Below are positions 33,493-42,011 of a stretch of DNA of 64,000 nt, piece after piece. The notes below the pieces were generated by a model. The model was not told where the DNA came from. It made no database searches and saw only the letters and a list, made by a program, of their open reading frames with translations. Numbering within the stretch: position 1 is the first letter of the stretch; each line of letters starts with the position of its first letter. The stretch is from Leifsonia xyli (GTDB taxonomy: Bacteria > Actinomycetota > Actinomycetes > Actinomycetales > Microbacteriaceae): contig CP014761.1 in the NCBI GenBank assembly GCA_001647635.1, positions 1,984,001 to 2,048,000 on the forward strand. The letters are read 5' to 3'. The position numbers were made by a program, and so were the translations under genes.

Positions 33493-33623
33493 GACGAAGA
33501 GATCTGAACACTGACGCCCCACCTCAAGTCGCCTCAAGAAGACCGCGAAAGTTCGGCACAGCGCGGCGCTCGATCACGTCGGCGGACGCCAGATGACTAC
33601 AGTCGTGGGGTCTTTGTGGGGGC
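33493..33623 (+). repeat. att-like segment, copy 2
   Basis: It contains GATCTGAACACTGACGC (33501 onward), CACCTCAAGTCG, and GTGGGGTCTTTGTGGGGGC at 33605-33623. It is a diverged duplicate of 30946-31079. The space 33268-33644 holds no supported gene apart from this. Confidence 0.6.
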
Positions 33624-33644
33624 CCGGGGAGGCCCCATCATCAA

Positions 33645-34457
33645 TCAGTAGGCAGTGAATCTCTCGTGGCGTCGGGTGGCAGCCTCAGGCTGACGGTCGC
33701 TGACGACGTAGCCGTGCTCGCGCAAAAGTTCCGCGGCGAGCTCCATATCGTCCGTGATGGCCGTCCGCAGCTGAGTGGTCCGCCACTCACTACGTCCCGC
33801 GTCGAGCACCGCCTGGTAGCGCTCCTGCGTGTCGATCCCAAACTCGACGATGAGCATCTGCAGTACGTCCTCGAGGCAAGGGCGGAACCGATGGCCACCA
33901 ACCGGAAAATGCAGCGCAGACAGCGTTGGCACCTGCGCTTTCTCGATCTGTTTGGCGCGGGCCTTCCCTTTGTGGCGCTTCCCAGCGAGCATCATCGCCG
34001 CGACGATTTCGTCCCGATGGGCGTGGACGTTGATGTGCGAGCACGGAATCAGGCTGCCCGGCTTTCGTAGATAGTCGTAGGTAAATAGCGGAGCTGAGGA
34101 AGACGCAGGCTGCACGGTGAACGACGAGTACTCCACGGCAAAGTACGCGCCTGCGGTGTTCCAGGTGCACCGATAGCGCACATCGAGACGCAGGATCGTA
34201 TGGCCTTCAACCTGCAGCGGGATACCCAGCCTGTCACTCTGGCGAATAGTGATCGCTTCGCCAGCGATGTTCACCTCGAACGGGATGGCGTAGGGAAGCA
34301 CACCGTTCGCGGTCTTGATTAACTGATTCGCGAAATCCTGGACGACCTCGACGAGCTGTTGATCGACATCAGTCGGCTGAACGAGTTGCGAGAAATTCGA
34401 GGTCTTCGAGCTCTCGGAGGACCGCTTGCGTCGACGGGTCCAGAGTGTAGTTCGCAT
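33645..34457 (-). CDS. Hypothetical protein overlapping a small upstream partner
   Basis: This is about 270 residues from the ATG at 34457; the start is uncertain because the frame stays open to 34478. Conserved-looking segments are YDYLRKPGSLIPCSHINVHAHRDEI and HFPVGGHRFRPCLEDVLQMLI (quoted in part: SHINVHAHRDEI, GGHRFRPCLEDVLQ), with several His residues. I do not recognise a family. The 63-residue gene at 34369-34560 lies upstream and overlaps it, a layout common for toxin-antitoxin or regulator-effector pairs; that is only a suggestion. It lies in the mobile island. Confidence 0.5.
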   Translation of the reverse strand: MRTTLWTRRRKRSSESSKTSNFSQLVQPTDVDQQLVEVVQDFANQLIKTANGVLPYAIPFEVNIAGEAITIRQSDRLGIPLQVEGHTILRLDVRYRCTWNTAGAYFAVEYSSFTVQPASSSAPLFTYDYLRKPGSLIPCSHINVHAHRDEIVAAMMLAGKRHKGKARAKQIEKAQVPTLSALHFPVGGHRFRPCLEDVLQMLIVEFGIDTQERYQAVLDAGRSEWRTTQLRTAITDDMELAAELLREHGYVVSDRQPEAATRRHERFTAY

Positions 34458-34560
34458 CGCGTGTGCGCAACTCCTCAATCGAGAGGCCGGCCTCCGCGAT
34501 CAACTCCGAGCGTCGCGCCTCGATCGTTTCGGGGTTCCAATAGAGGACGGTAGCAACCAT
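34369..34560 (-). CDS. Small hypothetical protein (63 aa), possible antitoxin-like partner
   Basis: The protein starts MVATVLYWNPETIEARRSEL and continues as predicted helix (IAEAGLSIEELRTRDANYTL). The sequence is compact, acidic and soluble. It overlaps the following 270-residue gene by about 89 bp. The ATG at 34560 has GGAGGT (from GGAGGTCTGAG) a few bases upstream. No family is recognised. Confidence 0.5.
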   Translation of the reverse strand: MVATVLYWNPETIEARRSELIAEAGLSIEELRTRDANYTLDPSTQAVLRELEDLEFLATRSAD

Positions 34561-34664
34561 CTCAGACCTCCGATGTTGTAGTGAACGCCATGATGGCACG
34601 AAATCGAGCACTTGTTCACGACCCCGCCTACCCAAATGTAGGGGGTGCCTCTGACACTGATGCT

Positions 34665-35411
34665 CTATCGCCTCATCAGGTAGGTGGGCCGCCAGAGCGC
34701 CCGCCTCCGACGAGCGCCGACCAAGAAAAGGGCAACCGCCACCAAGAAAAGCCACGCGCCAGCGAGCATCAGGAGCGCTTGAAGCAACCATTTCGAGGCG
34801 TTCGCCAGGATTAGAACCGTCATCCCGGCCCAAAGTACGACGAACATGCCTTGGACGGCCCAGTCAGCCCGGACGATTTCACCCTCTGGGCCTGTACCGG
34901 GGTTATACGGGATTCGTCGACGCTTGATGTCTGGAACGCCCCTGATGCGGCTGGTGACAGTTGGCACGGTCATCGGACCCTGACCTACTACCTGGAGCTC
35001 GAACATGTCGCCCGTGTTCAGGAGTGTCGGTTGGACCGAGACCGTCGAGCCGTCGAGCATTACCGCTGGCGATAGTGCGCGGGGGTTCACGGCAGACACG
35101 TGAGCACTGACTGGTTCGGACGCTCCCTCAAAGATGAGCTGGATTGGGGCTTCCCAATCGGCGGTTGCGAGCGATTGCCGCCCCGTGTTCGAGACTCGGA
35201 TTGTGAGAAGCCAGGCGTTCCGTACCGGTCGCCCGTCCACCACGACCTCAATGAGTGAGCCTTCCGGAAGTGCGACTAGCGAGGACGCCCTCCACAGCAC
35301 CCACTGGATCCGCGCCTTGGGGATTTGGCGAGGCAGCGCCCAGATGGCTAAGCCCAGGCCGATGCCGGCAATAATCACCGACGTCCAGCCGTCCCACCCG
35401 CCGATATCCAC
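34665..35411 (-). CDS. Hypothetical membrane protein
   Basis: This is about 248 residues from the GTG at 35411. One helix near the N-terminus (SVIIAGIGLGLAIWAL) precedes a soluble beta-rich domain. Two helices near the C-terminus (MFVVLWAGMTVLILA and LLMLAGAWLFLVAVALFLV) precede a basic tail. No family is recognised. An upstream TTG at 35495 would add a hydrophilic extension, so the start is uncertain. Confidence 0.45.
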   Translation of the reverse strand: MDIGGWDGWTSVIIAGIGLGLAIWALPRQIPKARIQWVLWRASSLVALPEGSLIEVVVDGRPVRNAWLLTIRVSNTGRQSLATADWEAPIQLIFEGASEPVSAHVSAVNPRALSPAVMLDGSTVSVQPTLLNTGDMFELQVVGQGPMTVPTVTSRIRGVPDIKRRRIPYNPGTGPEGEIVRADWAVQGMFVVLWAGMTVLILANASKWLLQALLMLAGAWLFLVAVALFLVGARRRRALWRPTYLMRR

Positions 35412-35609
35412 TGTCGAAGGATATCCACCCGCGGCCCGGCAAACGGAACCGTCCTCGGTGCCCTCTCGGTGTGTCGGGTTCCGAGCACTGATCAATCTAT
35501 CTGATAACCAGTCGGCGGCAATTGCCGGTCCGTGGCGAACCGCTCAAGCACCGCTAAGGGGTTAGGTAGATCGCGGTTCCCGTTCACCTCCACCGGCAGC
35601 GCAGACAAC

Positions 35610-35864
35610 TCAGTGGCGCTTGTCCGGCGCCGACGACTCGTTGTGGTGGCCGGAGATGCCGTCTCGGAACTGGCCGTTCCGACCCTGCACGCGGACCTCG
35701 CCCTTGCCCTCGCCTGAGTTATTCACGATTTCCTTGGCACGGTGGATCGCTTCCGCCTGGGTGTCGGTGTGCGCGGAGGCACGCTTGTGGTTCTCTTTCA
35801 CGACGTCCCAGCCGCCGCGCTTTTCGTTCTGGACGACGTAACGGTCCTCATCGTTCTTCGCCAT
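35610..35864 (-). CDS. DUF2188 domain protein
   Basis: This 84-residue protein has the DUF2188 pattern: YVVQNEKRGGWDVVKENHKRASAHTDTQAEAI (key parts VVQNEKRGGWDV and HTDTQAEAIHRAKEI), then GEVRVQGRNGQFRDG. Such small proteins are common in actinobacteria and phages and have no known function. A truncated C-terminal copy (GISGHHNE...APDKR) lies at 63189-63246, so the gene belongs to material repeated in the island. Confidence 0.85.
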   Translation of the reverse strand: MAKNDEDRYVVQNEKRGGWDVVKENHKRASAHTDTQAEAIHRAKEIVNNSGEGKGEVRVQGRNGQFRDGISGHHNESSAPDKRH

Positions 35865-35953
35865 GGTGCGCTCCCTTCCGAACGGAACGGTACGCCCGCA
35901 TATCCTCGCCCTGAACCCGTTGCCATCCGTGGCTCAGCCTGCACGAGCAGAGC

Positions 35954-36265
35954 TCACGGCCGGTCGAAGTGCTCTCGTAGAGCGGTCCATATTTCCAGCG
36001 GACTCTCTCCCGTCGCCTCCGACAGACGGGACGCGAGCCAGGTGATCGCCATCAGGGCCGGGGAGATCACGGCGGAGACGTCGATATCTATCCGGCCGGT
36101 TGTCTCATCCAGGCGCACGCTGATCGCATCGATGTCCCGCAGCCGTTCAAGCGCCAACTCGGTTGCTGCTTCCCTCTCCGCCAAGCTCGCGGTCTCATCC
36201 CTCGCACTGAGCGCGTCGATGAGCGTGTGACCGGCCAGCCGGCCGGTCTCGGGAATGCGAGACAT
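35954..36265 (-). CDS. Hypothetical protein (103 aa)
   Basis: It begins MSRIPETGRLAGHTLIDAL and is mostly helical and acidic; it ends ESPLEIWTALREHFDRP. The ATG at 36265 was preferred over a GTG 9 bp upstream. No family is recognised. It lies on the same strand as the LexA-box gene upstream of it. Confidence 0.5.
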   Translation of the reverse strand: MSRIPETGRLAGHTLIDALSARDETASLAEREAATELALERLRDIDAISVRLDETTGRIDIDVSAVISPALMAITWLASRLSEATGESPLEIWTALREHFDRP

Positions 36266-36323
36266 GCAAGTCACGATCGCACTCGAGCAGCTCCCTCGAA
36301 AGTCAGCTGTCCCGTCCGAGCGG

Positions 36324-36686
36324 CTACCCGCTACGCGGAAGCCCGGTGCGCGGATCCAGCCCCGCCTGCCACCGCTGCCGCTGCTCCGCCGGCGTCACCA
36401 CCGTCCCATCCGGCGCCCGCTCCGGCGTCAGAAAGGACGGCATTCCGAGTGCCGTTGCACAGGCGTCGGTCGCCTGGCGCAGTTCGTCGTAGAACCCGAG
36501 GGGCCATCGGTCGGATCGTCTCACGGTGAAGTGGTCGACCCGGTACATCATCAGCGTCTCGCGGGTGCGCTGATTCACGGCGGGACCGTACTCGATCACG
36601 AAACGGATCCGCAACGGGCGTTCCTCCAGCACCAGCCACACCCGCTCCCCCGCTTGCAGTACTCTCACCGATCCGGTCTCCGACAT
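36324..36686 (-). CDS. Hypothetical protein next to a LexA box
   Basis: This 120-residue protein starts MSETGSVRVLQAGERVWLVL and contains MYRVDHFTVRRSDRWPLG. It is soluble. The ATG lies immediately next to the LexA box at 36687-36702, so it should be SOS-induced. The function is unknown. It is divergent from 36750-37019. Confidence 0.6.
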   Translation of the reverse strand: MSETGSVRVLQAGERVWLVLEERPLRIRFVIEYGPAVNQRTRETLMMYRVDHFTVRRSDRWPLGFYDELRQATDACATALGMPSFLTPERAPDGTVVTPAEQRQRWQAGLDPRTGLPRSG

Positions 36687-36702
36687 TCGAACATATGTTC
36701 TA
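36687..36702. promoter_or_regulatory. LexA (SOS) box
   Basis: TCGAACATATGTTCTA matches the actinobacterial/Gram-positive LexA site, TCGAAC-N4-GTTC. It lies between divergent small genes and directly abuts the ATG at 36686. Confidence 0.75.
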
Positions 36703-36749
36703 TTGTGGGCTGCAGAACCCACACCGCAACCCGATCGGAGGAACCGGCC

Positions 36750-37019
36750 ATGAGCATCGCTCCCACCGCCGACATCGTCCACCTCTGGACCGACTCCGGA
36801 ACACCCACCCGCCTCGTCTGGCAGCAGCGGCGTTACCGCGTCGTTGCCGCCGAACCCATTCGCGCAACCGTCTCTCACGACGCCCTGACGCACCCCGCCG
36901 AACGGCTCATCGGTTGGTCGCTTGTCGTCGCGGCGGACCTGGACCATGCAGACGTACGAGTGATGCAGGTGCGACCTACCGGCCGCGAATGGCTCCTGGC
37001 CGACGTCGACCCAGCCTGA
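36750..37019 (+). CDS. Small protein with DUF6504-like core
   Basis: In this 89-residue protein the segment TPTRLVWQQRRYRVVAAEPI followed by a conserved Trp (GWSLVVAA) resembles DUF6504 proteins, which in actinobacteria often sit with SOS mutagenesis genes. CGGAGGAACC precedes the ATG. The LexA box 48 bp upstream supports damage-inducible expression. The family assignment is tentative. Confidence 0.6.
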   Translation: MSIAPTADIVHLWTDSGTPTRLVWQQRRYRVVAAEPIRATVSHDALTHPAERLIGWSLVVAADLDHADVRVMQVRPTGREWLLADVDPA

Positions 37020-37056
37020 ACCGGTGGGACAGAACCGTCGCTACCGCGGTGCGGGA

Positions 37057-37347
37057 ATGGACCGGGTCATCGAACAGATCGTCACACGACCCCGGCCAGT
37101 GTGGTTGACCGAGAAGGAAGTCGACCTCGAGCACGACCCGGCCGTTGTCCCGGAGACGCCGGCGCCGGCGACTGCGTTCGTCCGCTTCCATGAAGCTGTC
37201 GTGCAACCCGATGTTGAGGTGGTCGCCTGGAACGAGCACGCGGTGAGGATTCGATTCACTTCCCGTGATGGGCAGACCCATGAAGGGTGGGTGTGGAAAG
37301 ACGCTGTCCGCACCCGACCACGGCGTAGCATTCCACCCCGTCGCTGA
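37057..37347 (+). CDS. Small hypothetical protein in the SOS-linked cluster
   Basis: This is 96 residues from the ATG at 37057 (MDRVIEQIVTRPRPVWLTEK); a GTG at 37024 would extend it by 11. It has a strand-rich C-terminus HAVRIRFTSRDGQTHEGWVW and a basic tail. It follows 36750-37019 closely and is probably co-transcribed. The function is unknown. Confidence 0.5.
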   Translation: MDRVIEQIVTRPRPVWLTEKEVDLEHDPAVVPETPAPATAFVRFHEAVVQPDVEVVAWNEHAVRIRFTSRDGQTHEGWVWKDAVRTRPRRSIPPRR

Positions 37348-37545
37348 CCCGAGCACCGGCACTCAAACGCTTGCCTCCGCCGGCTGTGTGCGGTAAAGCC
37401 TTCGGCGATTATGCGGTCGCCCGCCCTGCCCGCAAGCCCCTCCGGGGCCGACTGAGGTCGCCCTACCGGGTGGCACTCCAGGCGCGACTCCCTGATCGGC
37501 ACTGCGTGCCTTCACGGCACACCAACCAGTACGGAGGAACCGATC

Positions 37546-37827
37546 ATGAGCACCCTCATCACCAACAGCGACGAGCTCACCCACTTCACCGCCGTCTTCA
37601 GCAAAAGGGATCTCGCCACCGACATCGCACCCCGGCTCAGCTGCACCGAAGTCGAAGCGCTCGCCGGCCTCCTCCGAGCCGTCGGCGAACCCGCCACCGC
37701 CGACACCTGGATCCAGGAACACGCCACCCAAGACGAAACCGGCGACGCCCACTACCTCGGCGACACCGTCGAGTATCTGGTCCCACTCGACCCGATGGAC
37801 GACCTCCACTGCGACAGCTGCCAGTAA
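37546..37827 (+). CDS. Small acidic plasmid-type hypothetical protein
   Basis: This 93-residue protein starts MSTLITNSDELTHFTAVFSK and ends DPMDDLHCDSCQ. It is strongly acidic and contains a helical segment ALAGLLRAVGEPATADTWIQ. A good ACGGAGGAACC ribosome site precedes the ATG. No domain is recognised. Its neighbours suggest an integrated-plasmid origin. Confidence 0.55.
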   Translation: MSTLITNSDELTHFTAVFSKRDLATDIAPRLSCTEVEALAGLLRAVGEPATADTWIQEHATQDETGDAHYLGDTVEYLVPLDPMDDLHCDSCQ

Positions 37828-37969
37828 TCAACTACGAGCCCACGCCGCGATGGCGCGGGCTCACCTCATGTAAAGCGAAGAACGTATGTGGATCCGCGGA
37901 GCGGCGCCCTGCCTGCTGGGGGTGTCCGTCTGCCTGGCCGTTGATCGTAGTTCGCTCCCGCGGCGACTG

Positions 37970-38025
37970 CGTGCCGGGCTTTCGCGGCATATCCTCACTC
38001 GCTTTCGCTCCCTCCGGTATTCCAC
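37970..38025 (+). repeat. Dispersed repeat module, copy A (upstream of ParB-like gene)
   Basis: The core runs CGTGCCGGGCTTTCGCGGC... to ...CGGTATTCCAC. An almost identical core lies inverted at 42012-42066, and weaker similarity extends about 80 bp on each side. It lies 86 bp upstream of the ParB-like ATG, in the leader. Confidence 0.8.
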
Positions 38026-38111
38026 AGACCCGGCACTACGCACCGCTCACGCTCACCCTCGATCCCCTTGCCAGACAGGCGAACAAGAACAGTTGAAGGG
38101 AAACAAGGACC

Positions 38112-39503
38112 ATGAGCGACACCACCGTTGCGGGCACCATCGAACACCTCGACCCCCACACCCTCACCGTCGAAAGCAACGTGCGACCCACCGCACCCAT
38201 CACCCCCGCCTTCGTCCAATCGATCAAAGAGAACGGCGTCCTCACCCCCGTCCTCGGGCACCGCGGCGACGACGGTTCGGTGACCGTCCGGGCCGGGCAA
38301 CGACGCGTCTTCGCCGCCCGCGAAGCCGGCCTGACCACCATCCCCGTCTACCTTGTCGACGCGGACGAGGAGACCACGGAGCGGATCGTGCAGCAGATGG
38401 TCGAGAACGACCAGCGCCAAGCCCTCACCGACCGTGACCGTGCTGCCGCCTTCCAACAACTCGCCTGCGAAGGCCTCTCCGTCACAGCGATCGCTCGTCG
38501 CACCGGCACCAGGCAGAAGGAAGTCAAGACCGCCCTCGCCGTCACCCAGAACCCGGTCACGGCGTCCGCGATCCAGGAACACCAACTCACCCTGGACCAG
38601 GCAGCCGTGTTGATCGAGTTCGACAGCGACGACGACATCCGCGCCGACCTCATCCAGGTCGCCACCACCGACCCGGCCCAGTTCGCGCACGCGGCCCAGC
38701 GGGCACGCGACGACAAAGCCCGCGCGCAGGTCAAAGCCGACGCGGAAGCCAAACTCTCCGAGCGCGGATACGTGATCCTCGAAAACGACCCGGGGTACTA
38801 CGACACCGAGTACACCCGCATCAGCGAGCTCCTCACCGCCGACGACCAACACGTCACCGTCGACCACATCGAGAGCATCGACGGTCGGGCTGCGTATGTT
38901 TGGGTCTACGCCGACGGGGACGCCAACGTCAGCTACTTCGTCCGGGACGCGAAAGCGGCCGGCTTCCACACCTATGGCGGCGGCCAGGCGAAGAGCGGAC
39001 CGATGACGGACGAGCAGAAGGCGGAACGCCGCACCCTGATCGCCAACAACAAAGCATGGGCGTCGGCCGAGATCGTCCGCCGAGAATGGCTCACCACCCT
39101 CCTCTCCCGCAAGACGCTGCCCAAGGACGCCCTCGTGGTGATCGCCCGAGGACTCACCGCCCACCGGCACGCGATCAGCGCCGCCACCCAGGGCGGCAAC
39201 GAGGTCGCCCACGATCTGCTCGGCCTCGAACCGACCGGGTACTTCGGGGCAGACAAGCTGACCGCGCTCATCGAGCACACCCCGGCCAAGGCGCAGCACG
39301 TCGCCCTCGCGATCGTGCTCGGAGCGTGCGAATCCGTCACCAGCAAGCAGACCTGGCGGACACCCTCCCCCACCGACGCCGCATACTTCACCCAACTCGG
39401 CGCCTGGGGCTACACCCTCAGCGACGTCGAGCAGATCGTCATCGGCGAGCAACAGCCGGACAGCGCAGCCGACGCCGACACCAGCGGGGAGGGCAACGAG
39501 TAA
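38112..39503 (+). CDS. ParB/Spo0J-type protein
   Basis: In this 463-residue protein the N-terminal ParB/Srx domain contains VRPTAPITPAFVQSIKENGV, VRAGQRRVFAARE and the ENDQRQALTDRDRAAAF region (ENDQRQALTDRD). An HTH-like segment follows (SVTAIARRTGTRQKEVKTAL). The C-terminal half (about 200-463) is longer than chromosomal ParB and of unknown role. It may partition an element or regulate transcription; no ParA gene is adjacent. A terminator follows at 39512. Confidence 0.85.
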   Translation: MSDTTVAGTIEHLDPHTLTVESNVRPTAPITPAFVQSIKENGVLTPVLGHRGDDGSVTVRAGQRRVFAAREAGLTTIPVYLVDADEETTERIVQQMVENDQRQALTDRDRAAAFQQLACEGLSVTAIARRTGTRQKEVKTALAVTQNPVTASAIQEHQLTLDQAAVLIEFDSDDDIRADLIQVATTDPAQFAHAAQRARDDKARAQVKADAEAKLSERGYVILENDPGYYDTEYTRISELLTADDQHVTVDHIESIDGRAAYVWVYADGDANVSYFVRDAKAAGFHTYGGGQAKSGPMTDEQKAERRTLIANNKAWASAEIVRREWLTTLLSRKTLPKDALVVIARGLTAHRHAISAATQGGNEVAHDLLGLEPTGYFGADKLTALIEHTPAKAQHVALAIVLGACESVTSKQTWRTPSPTDAAYFTQLGAWGYTLSDVEQIVIGEQQPDSAADADTSGEGNE

Positions 39504-39511
39504 ACCAACCA

Positions 39512-39546
39512 ACTGTGGGCCTCGTCATTGTGACGGGGCCCACAGT
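39512..39546 (+). terminator. Terminator after the ParB-like gene
   Basis: ACTGTGGGCC (39512-39521) and GGCCCACAGT (39537-39546) form a perfect 10-bp stem with a 15-base loop 8 bp after the stop codon. Confidence 0.7.
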
Positions 39547-39558
39547 CGTGCGCGCAGG

Positions 39559-39861
39559 TCAGCCGAGGGTCCGCACCGGCCCGGCGAGCGGCGCCGGCCC
39601 CACGGCTGGGCCACCATGCTGCGGCACCCGGTCGAACGCCAGAAACGGCACACACGCCGTTTCCGCCGTCAACGCCGCCAGCCGGCCGATCAGCGTGCGC
39701 GGGTCACCGGCAATCGCCCACCCGTCCGCCGCGTACCGGGCCACAGTGTCCACGCACTCCTTCTTTTCTTCCGCGGTCGGGAACATGGAGCCGACCACTC
39801 CGATCAGTCCGCCCTGCAGTTCCGGACCCATGTTGCTTGTATCGATGATGAATACCCGCAT
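39559..39861 (-). CDS. Hypothetical protein (100 aa)
   Basis: It starts MRVFIIDTSNMGPELQGGLI and contains MFPTAEEKKECVDTVARYAA. It ends in a Pro/Gly-rich tail. The ATG at 39861 has GGGGAG at suitable spacing. It may belong to small island proteins of unknown function. On the minus strand, the repeat module at 39971-40072 forms its leader. Confidence 0.5.
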   Translation of the reverse strand: MRVFIIDTSNMGPELQGGLIGVVGSMFPTAEEKKECVDTVARYAADGWAIAGDPRTLIGRLAALTAETACVPFLAFDRVPQHGGPAVGPAPLAGPVRTLG

Positions 39862-39970
39862 CACAATCACTCCCCTGTCGATCGACCCTTCTATGGGCCG
39901 GTGTCAAATTGGTCTGCCGGGCCGGCGTGACCAGGTGGGGCGTTAGTGCTGTCCTGTTCCTGATCGTTTT

Positions 39971-40072
39971 TCTTGCCGTTCCGGCACAAAGATCGAGAGC
40001 GGGCGGAGGCAGCGCAGTGCCCAGAGGGAGCGGTTGCTAAGCGCAGGGAGCGCAGCGAGTGGAGTCTGCAAA
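39971..40072 (-). repeat. Dispersed repeat module, copy C
   Basis: Read on the minus strand it runs from TTGCAGACTCCACTCGCTGCG through CGCTTAGCAACCGCTCC to TTTGTGCCGGAACGGCAAGA. The same order occurs at 63512-63612 on the plus strand. The space 39862-40297 holds nothing else that I can support. Confidence 0.75.
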
Positions 40073-40297
40073 AAGCGAGTGGAGGGAATGGAGCTGGTGG
40101 AGCTCGCTATGATCGGCTGCCGGATCGGAAAGAAACTCAGAGATGACAGCACGCCGCAGGCGTTCCATCGAGCAAAGGCTGCGCCGCCTCCGTGCGGCTC
40201 CGCTCTGCCAGGCCCTGCCGTCGGTTACTCGAGGGAGCAATTCCTTGAAGTTGTCAAGCGGAGGCGGTTGTTGGGGCTGCCGGTTATCGTTTGCGAC

Positions 40298-40609
40298 ATG
40301 AAGCTCGTCTGCTACGCGAACCACTCTGTGCTGATGGGCTCGGACGACGCTGACATTCTGATCGAGTATGCGCGGCTTCTCGGCGAGTACAGCCGGACCG
40401 ATGCGGTAAGAATGCGGGCACTGAGTGTGACGGGCACGGAGGTGGAGGTGAGCTTCCTTCTGAACGCTGCCACATCTCTGCTGACCGAGACTGCTCCCGA
40501 GGCGAACGGTGCGAGAACACCCGACAACGCGGATGCACGAATGGGATTACTCGATCGCATCTTCACCCTTACTCAAGATTTCGACCCTTCAAATGAGGAT
40601 TCTTGGTGA
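40298..40609 (+). CDS. Hypothetical protein (103 aa)
   Basis: It starts MKLVCYANHSVLMGSDDADI, has a helix ILIEYARLLGEYSRTDAVRM, then a beta segment LSVTGTEVEVSFLLNAA and an acidic C-terminus. No family is recognised. The ATG at 40298 is the first that gives a compact protein; upstream frame overlaps the repeat module. The IS110 gene lies convergent, 28 bp away. Confidence 0.5.
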   Translation: MKLVCYANHSVLMGSDDADILIEYARLLGEYSRTDAVRMRALSVTGTEVEVSFLLNAATSLLTETAPEANGARTPDNADARMGLLDRIFTLTQDFDPSNEDSW

Positions 40610-40611
40610 GC

Positions 40612-41885
40612 TAGGCCGGGCAACGGATTGGCAATATTCACGCCACCGCATCGCGGAGGCGACGGAACAACTGCCGGCCGATGTATCGCTTGAGACTCCG
40701 CCGGATCTCGCGTTTGCTCTTGCCTTCCGCCAACCGTCTGGCCAGATAGTCGCGGGTCGCGGGATCACAACTAAGCCGGACCCGGGCGATGACATCCAAG
40801 GCCCGGTTTAGTTGCCGGTCGCCGTGCCGGTTGAGCCGATGCCGGGTCGTGTTCCCGCTCGAGGCCTCCAACGGCGACGCGCCGGCCAAGGCGGCGAATG
40901 CTGCCTCGCTGCGGACCCGGCCTTGATGCGAGTAAGAGGTGACCAGGATGGCGCCGGTCACGGCGCCAACTCCGAGTAGCTGTTGCAGACCCGGTGCGAG
41001 TTCGTGGACGTGACGGGCGAGCGCAGCCTGATTCTCCACAAGCTGGATGGTGAGCGCTTGGACAGAGACGGCCAACCGTCGAGCCTCCTGACGGATGGTG
41101 GCCATCGCGACGTCATCCGCAGCGCGCTGACGCCAGCCGGCGACCTCGCGCACCTGGGTATCAGTGAGCGGCTTGCGGGCATCCATACCCAGGTCGAAGC
41201 TTCGGAGCAGAGCCGTCAACGCGTTCCGCCCCGCAGTTCGCCGACTGTCCATCGCCTGCCGTGCGACCAAGAGCACCCGCAGGGCAGCACGGAGTCCGTC
41301 CGATCGCGGAGTCGTCAGCCGTTCGACGTCAGAGGCAAGCGCGGTCCTGGCCGCGGCGATGGCGTCTATCTCGTCTGATTTGCCGCGACCCGCGCGAACG
41401 GCGCGCTTCGGCGGCCGGACGTCGCAGACATCCAGGCCGGCGGCGATCAAGGCTCGTCTGAGGCCCGAACCATAGGAACTCGCACCCTCGATAGCGACAA
41501 GGACGCGACCATGGGCGCGTCGCCGCATCCAAGCCAGTGCTCGGCCAAGGCCGTTCGCGGTCGTTGGAAACGTCGCCGAATCGAGGCGTCGTCCGGTGCC
41601 GGCTTCCAGCACGGCATAGGTATGTGTTCGTGCATGCGTGTCGACGCCGACGACGTGGTCATCGTGATCAGCCACGGAGCTCACTCCGATAGTCCCTTCC
41701 GATTGGCGAACAATACAGTTCGTCGGTCTGGAGAGGTTTCGAGGCGGAACTCTAATGAGTCACACGAGCCGGTCCCCCGGCCGCGGACGACCTTCTATCA
41801 AGCCATCGGAACAGACAAACCGACGCCCAGCTCGGCGCGCGGACAGATCGATCGAAAGGCACCCACGGGGCCATTTTTGTTTTGA
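40612..41885 (-). mobile_element. IS110-family insertion sequence, ends not determined
   Basis: The transposase occupies 40638-41684. The 200 bp after 41684, upstream of the gene on the minus strand, is non-coding and is where IS110 elements of this subgroup encode the bridge RNA. IS110 elements lack terminal inverted repeats, so the limits given are approximate. Confidence 0.35.
40638..41684 (-). CDS. IS110-family transposase (DEDD/serine recombinase type)
   Basis: In this 348-residue protein the N-terminal RuvC-like DEDD domain has GVDTHARTHTYAV, a Glu in AIEGASSYG and the pair in GKSDEIDAIAAART. The C-terminal Tnp domain contains GASPLEASSGNT, with the catalytic-type Ser, and HRLNRHGDRQLNRAL. 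IS110 enzymes move the element using a structured bridge RNA encoded in the non-coding end. The frame appears intact, so the element may be active. Confidence 0.92.
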   Translation of the reverse strand: MSSVADHDDHVVGVDTHARTHTYAVLEAGTGRRLDSATFPTTANGLGRALAWMRRRAHGRVLVAIEGASSYGSGLRRALIAAGLDVCDVRPPKRAVRAGRGKSDEIDAIAAARTALASDVERLTTPRSDGLRAALRVLLVARQAMDSRRTAGRNALTALLRSFDLGMDARKPLTDTQVREVAGWRQRAADDVAMATIRQEARRLAVSVQALTIQLVENQAALARHVHELAPGLQQLLGVGAVTGAILVTSYSHQGRVRSEAAFAALAGASPLEASSGNTTRHRLNRHGDRQLNRALDVIARVRLSCDPATRDYLARRLAEGKSKREIRRSLKRYIGRQLFRRLRDAVA

Positions 41886-42011
41886 GTCACGCGACACCGA
41901 GCCGGACGTCAGTCTGCCAGCCAGTCCCAGACCAACCAGTCTCATTAGAGTTTTTGTTTGCCTTCCGGCGGAGGATCGATGGCGAGTGGGAGGGGCGGGA
42001 GTGCCGGGACC

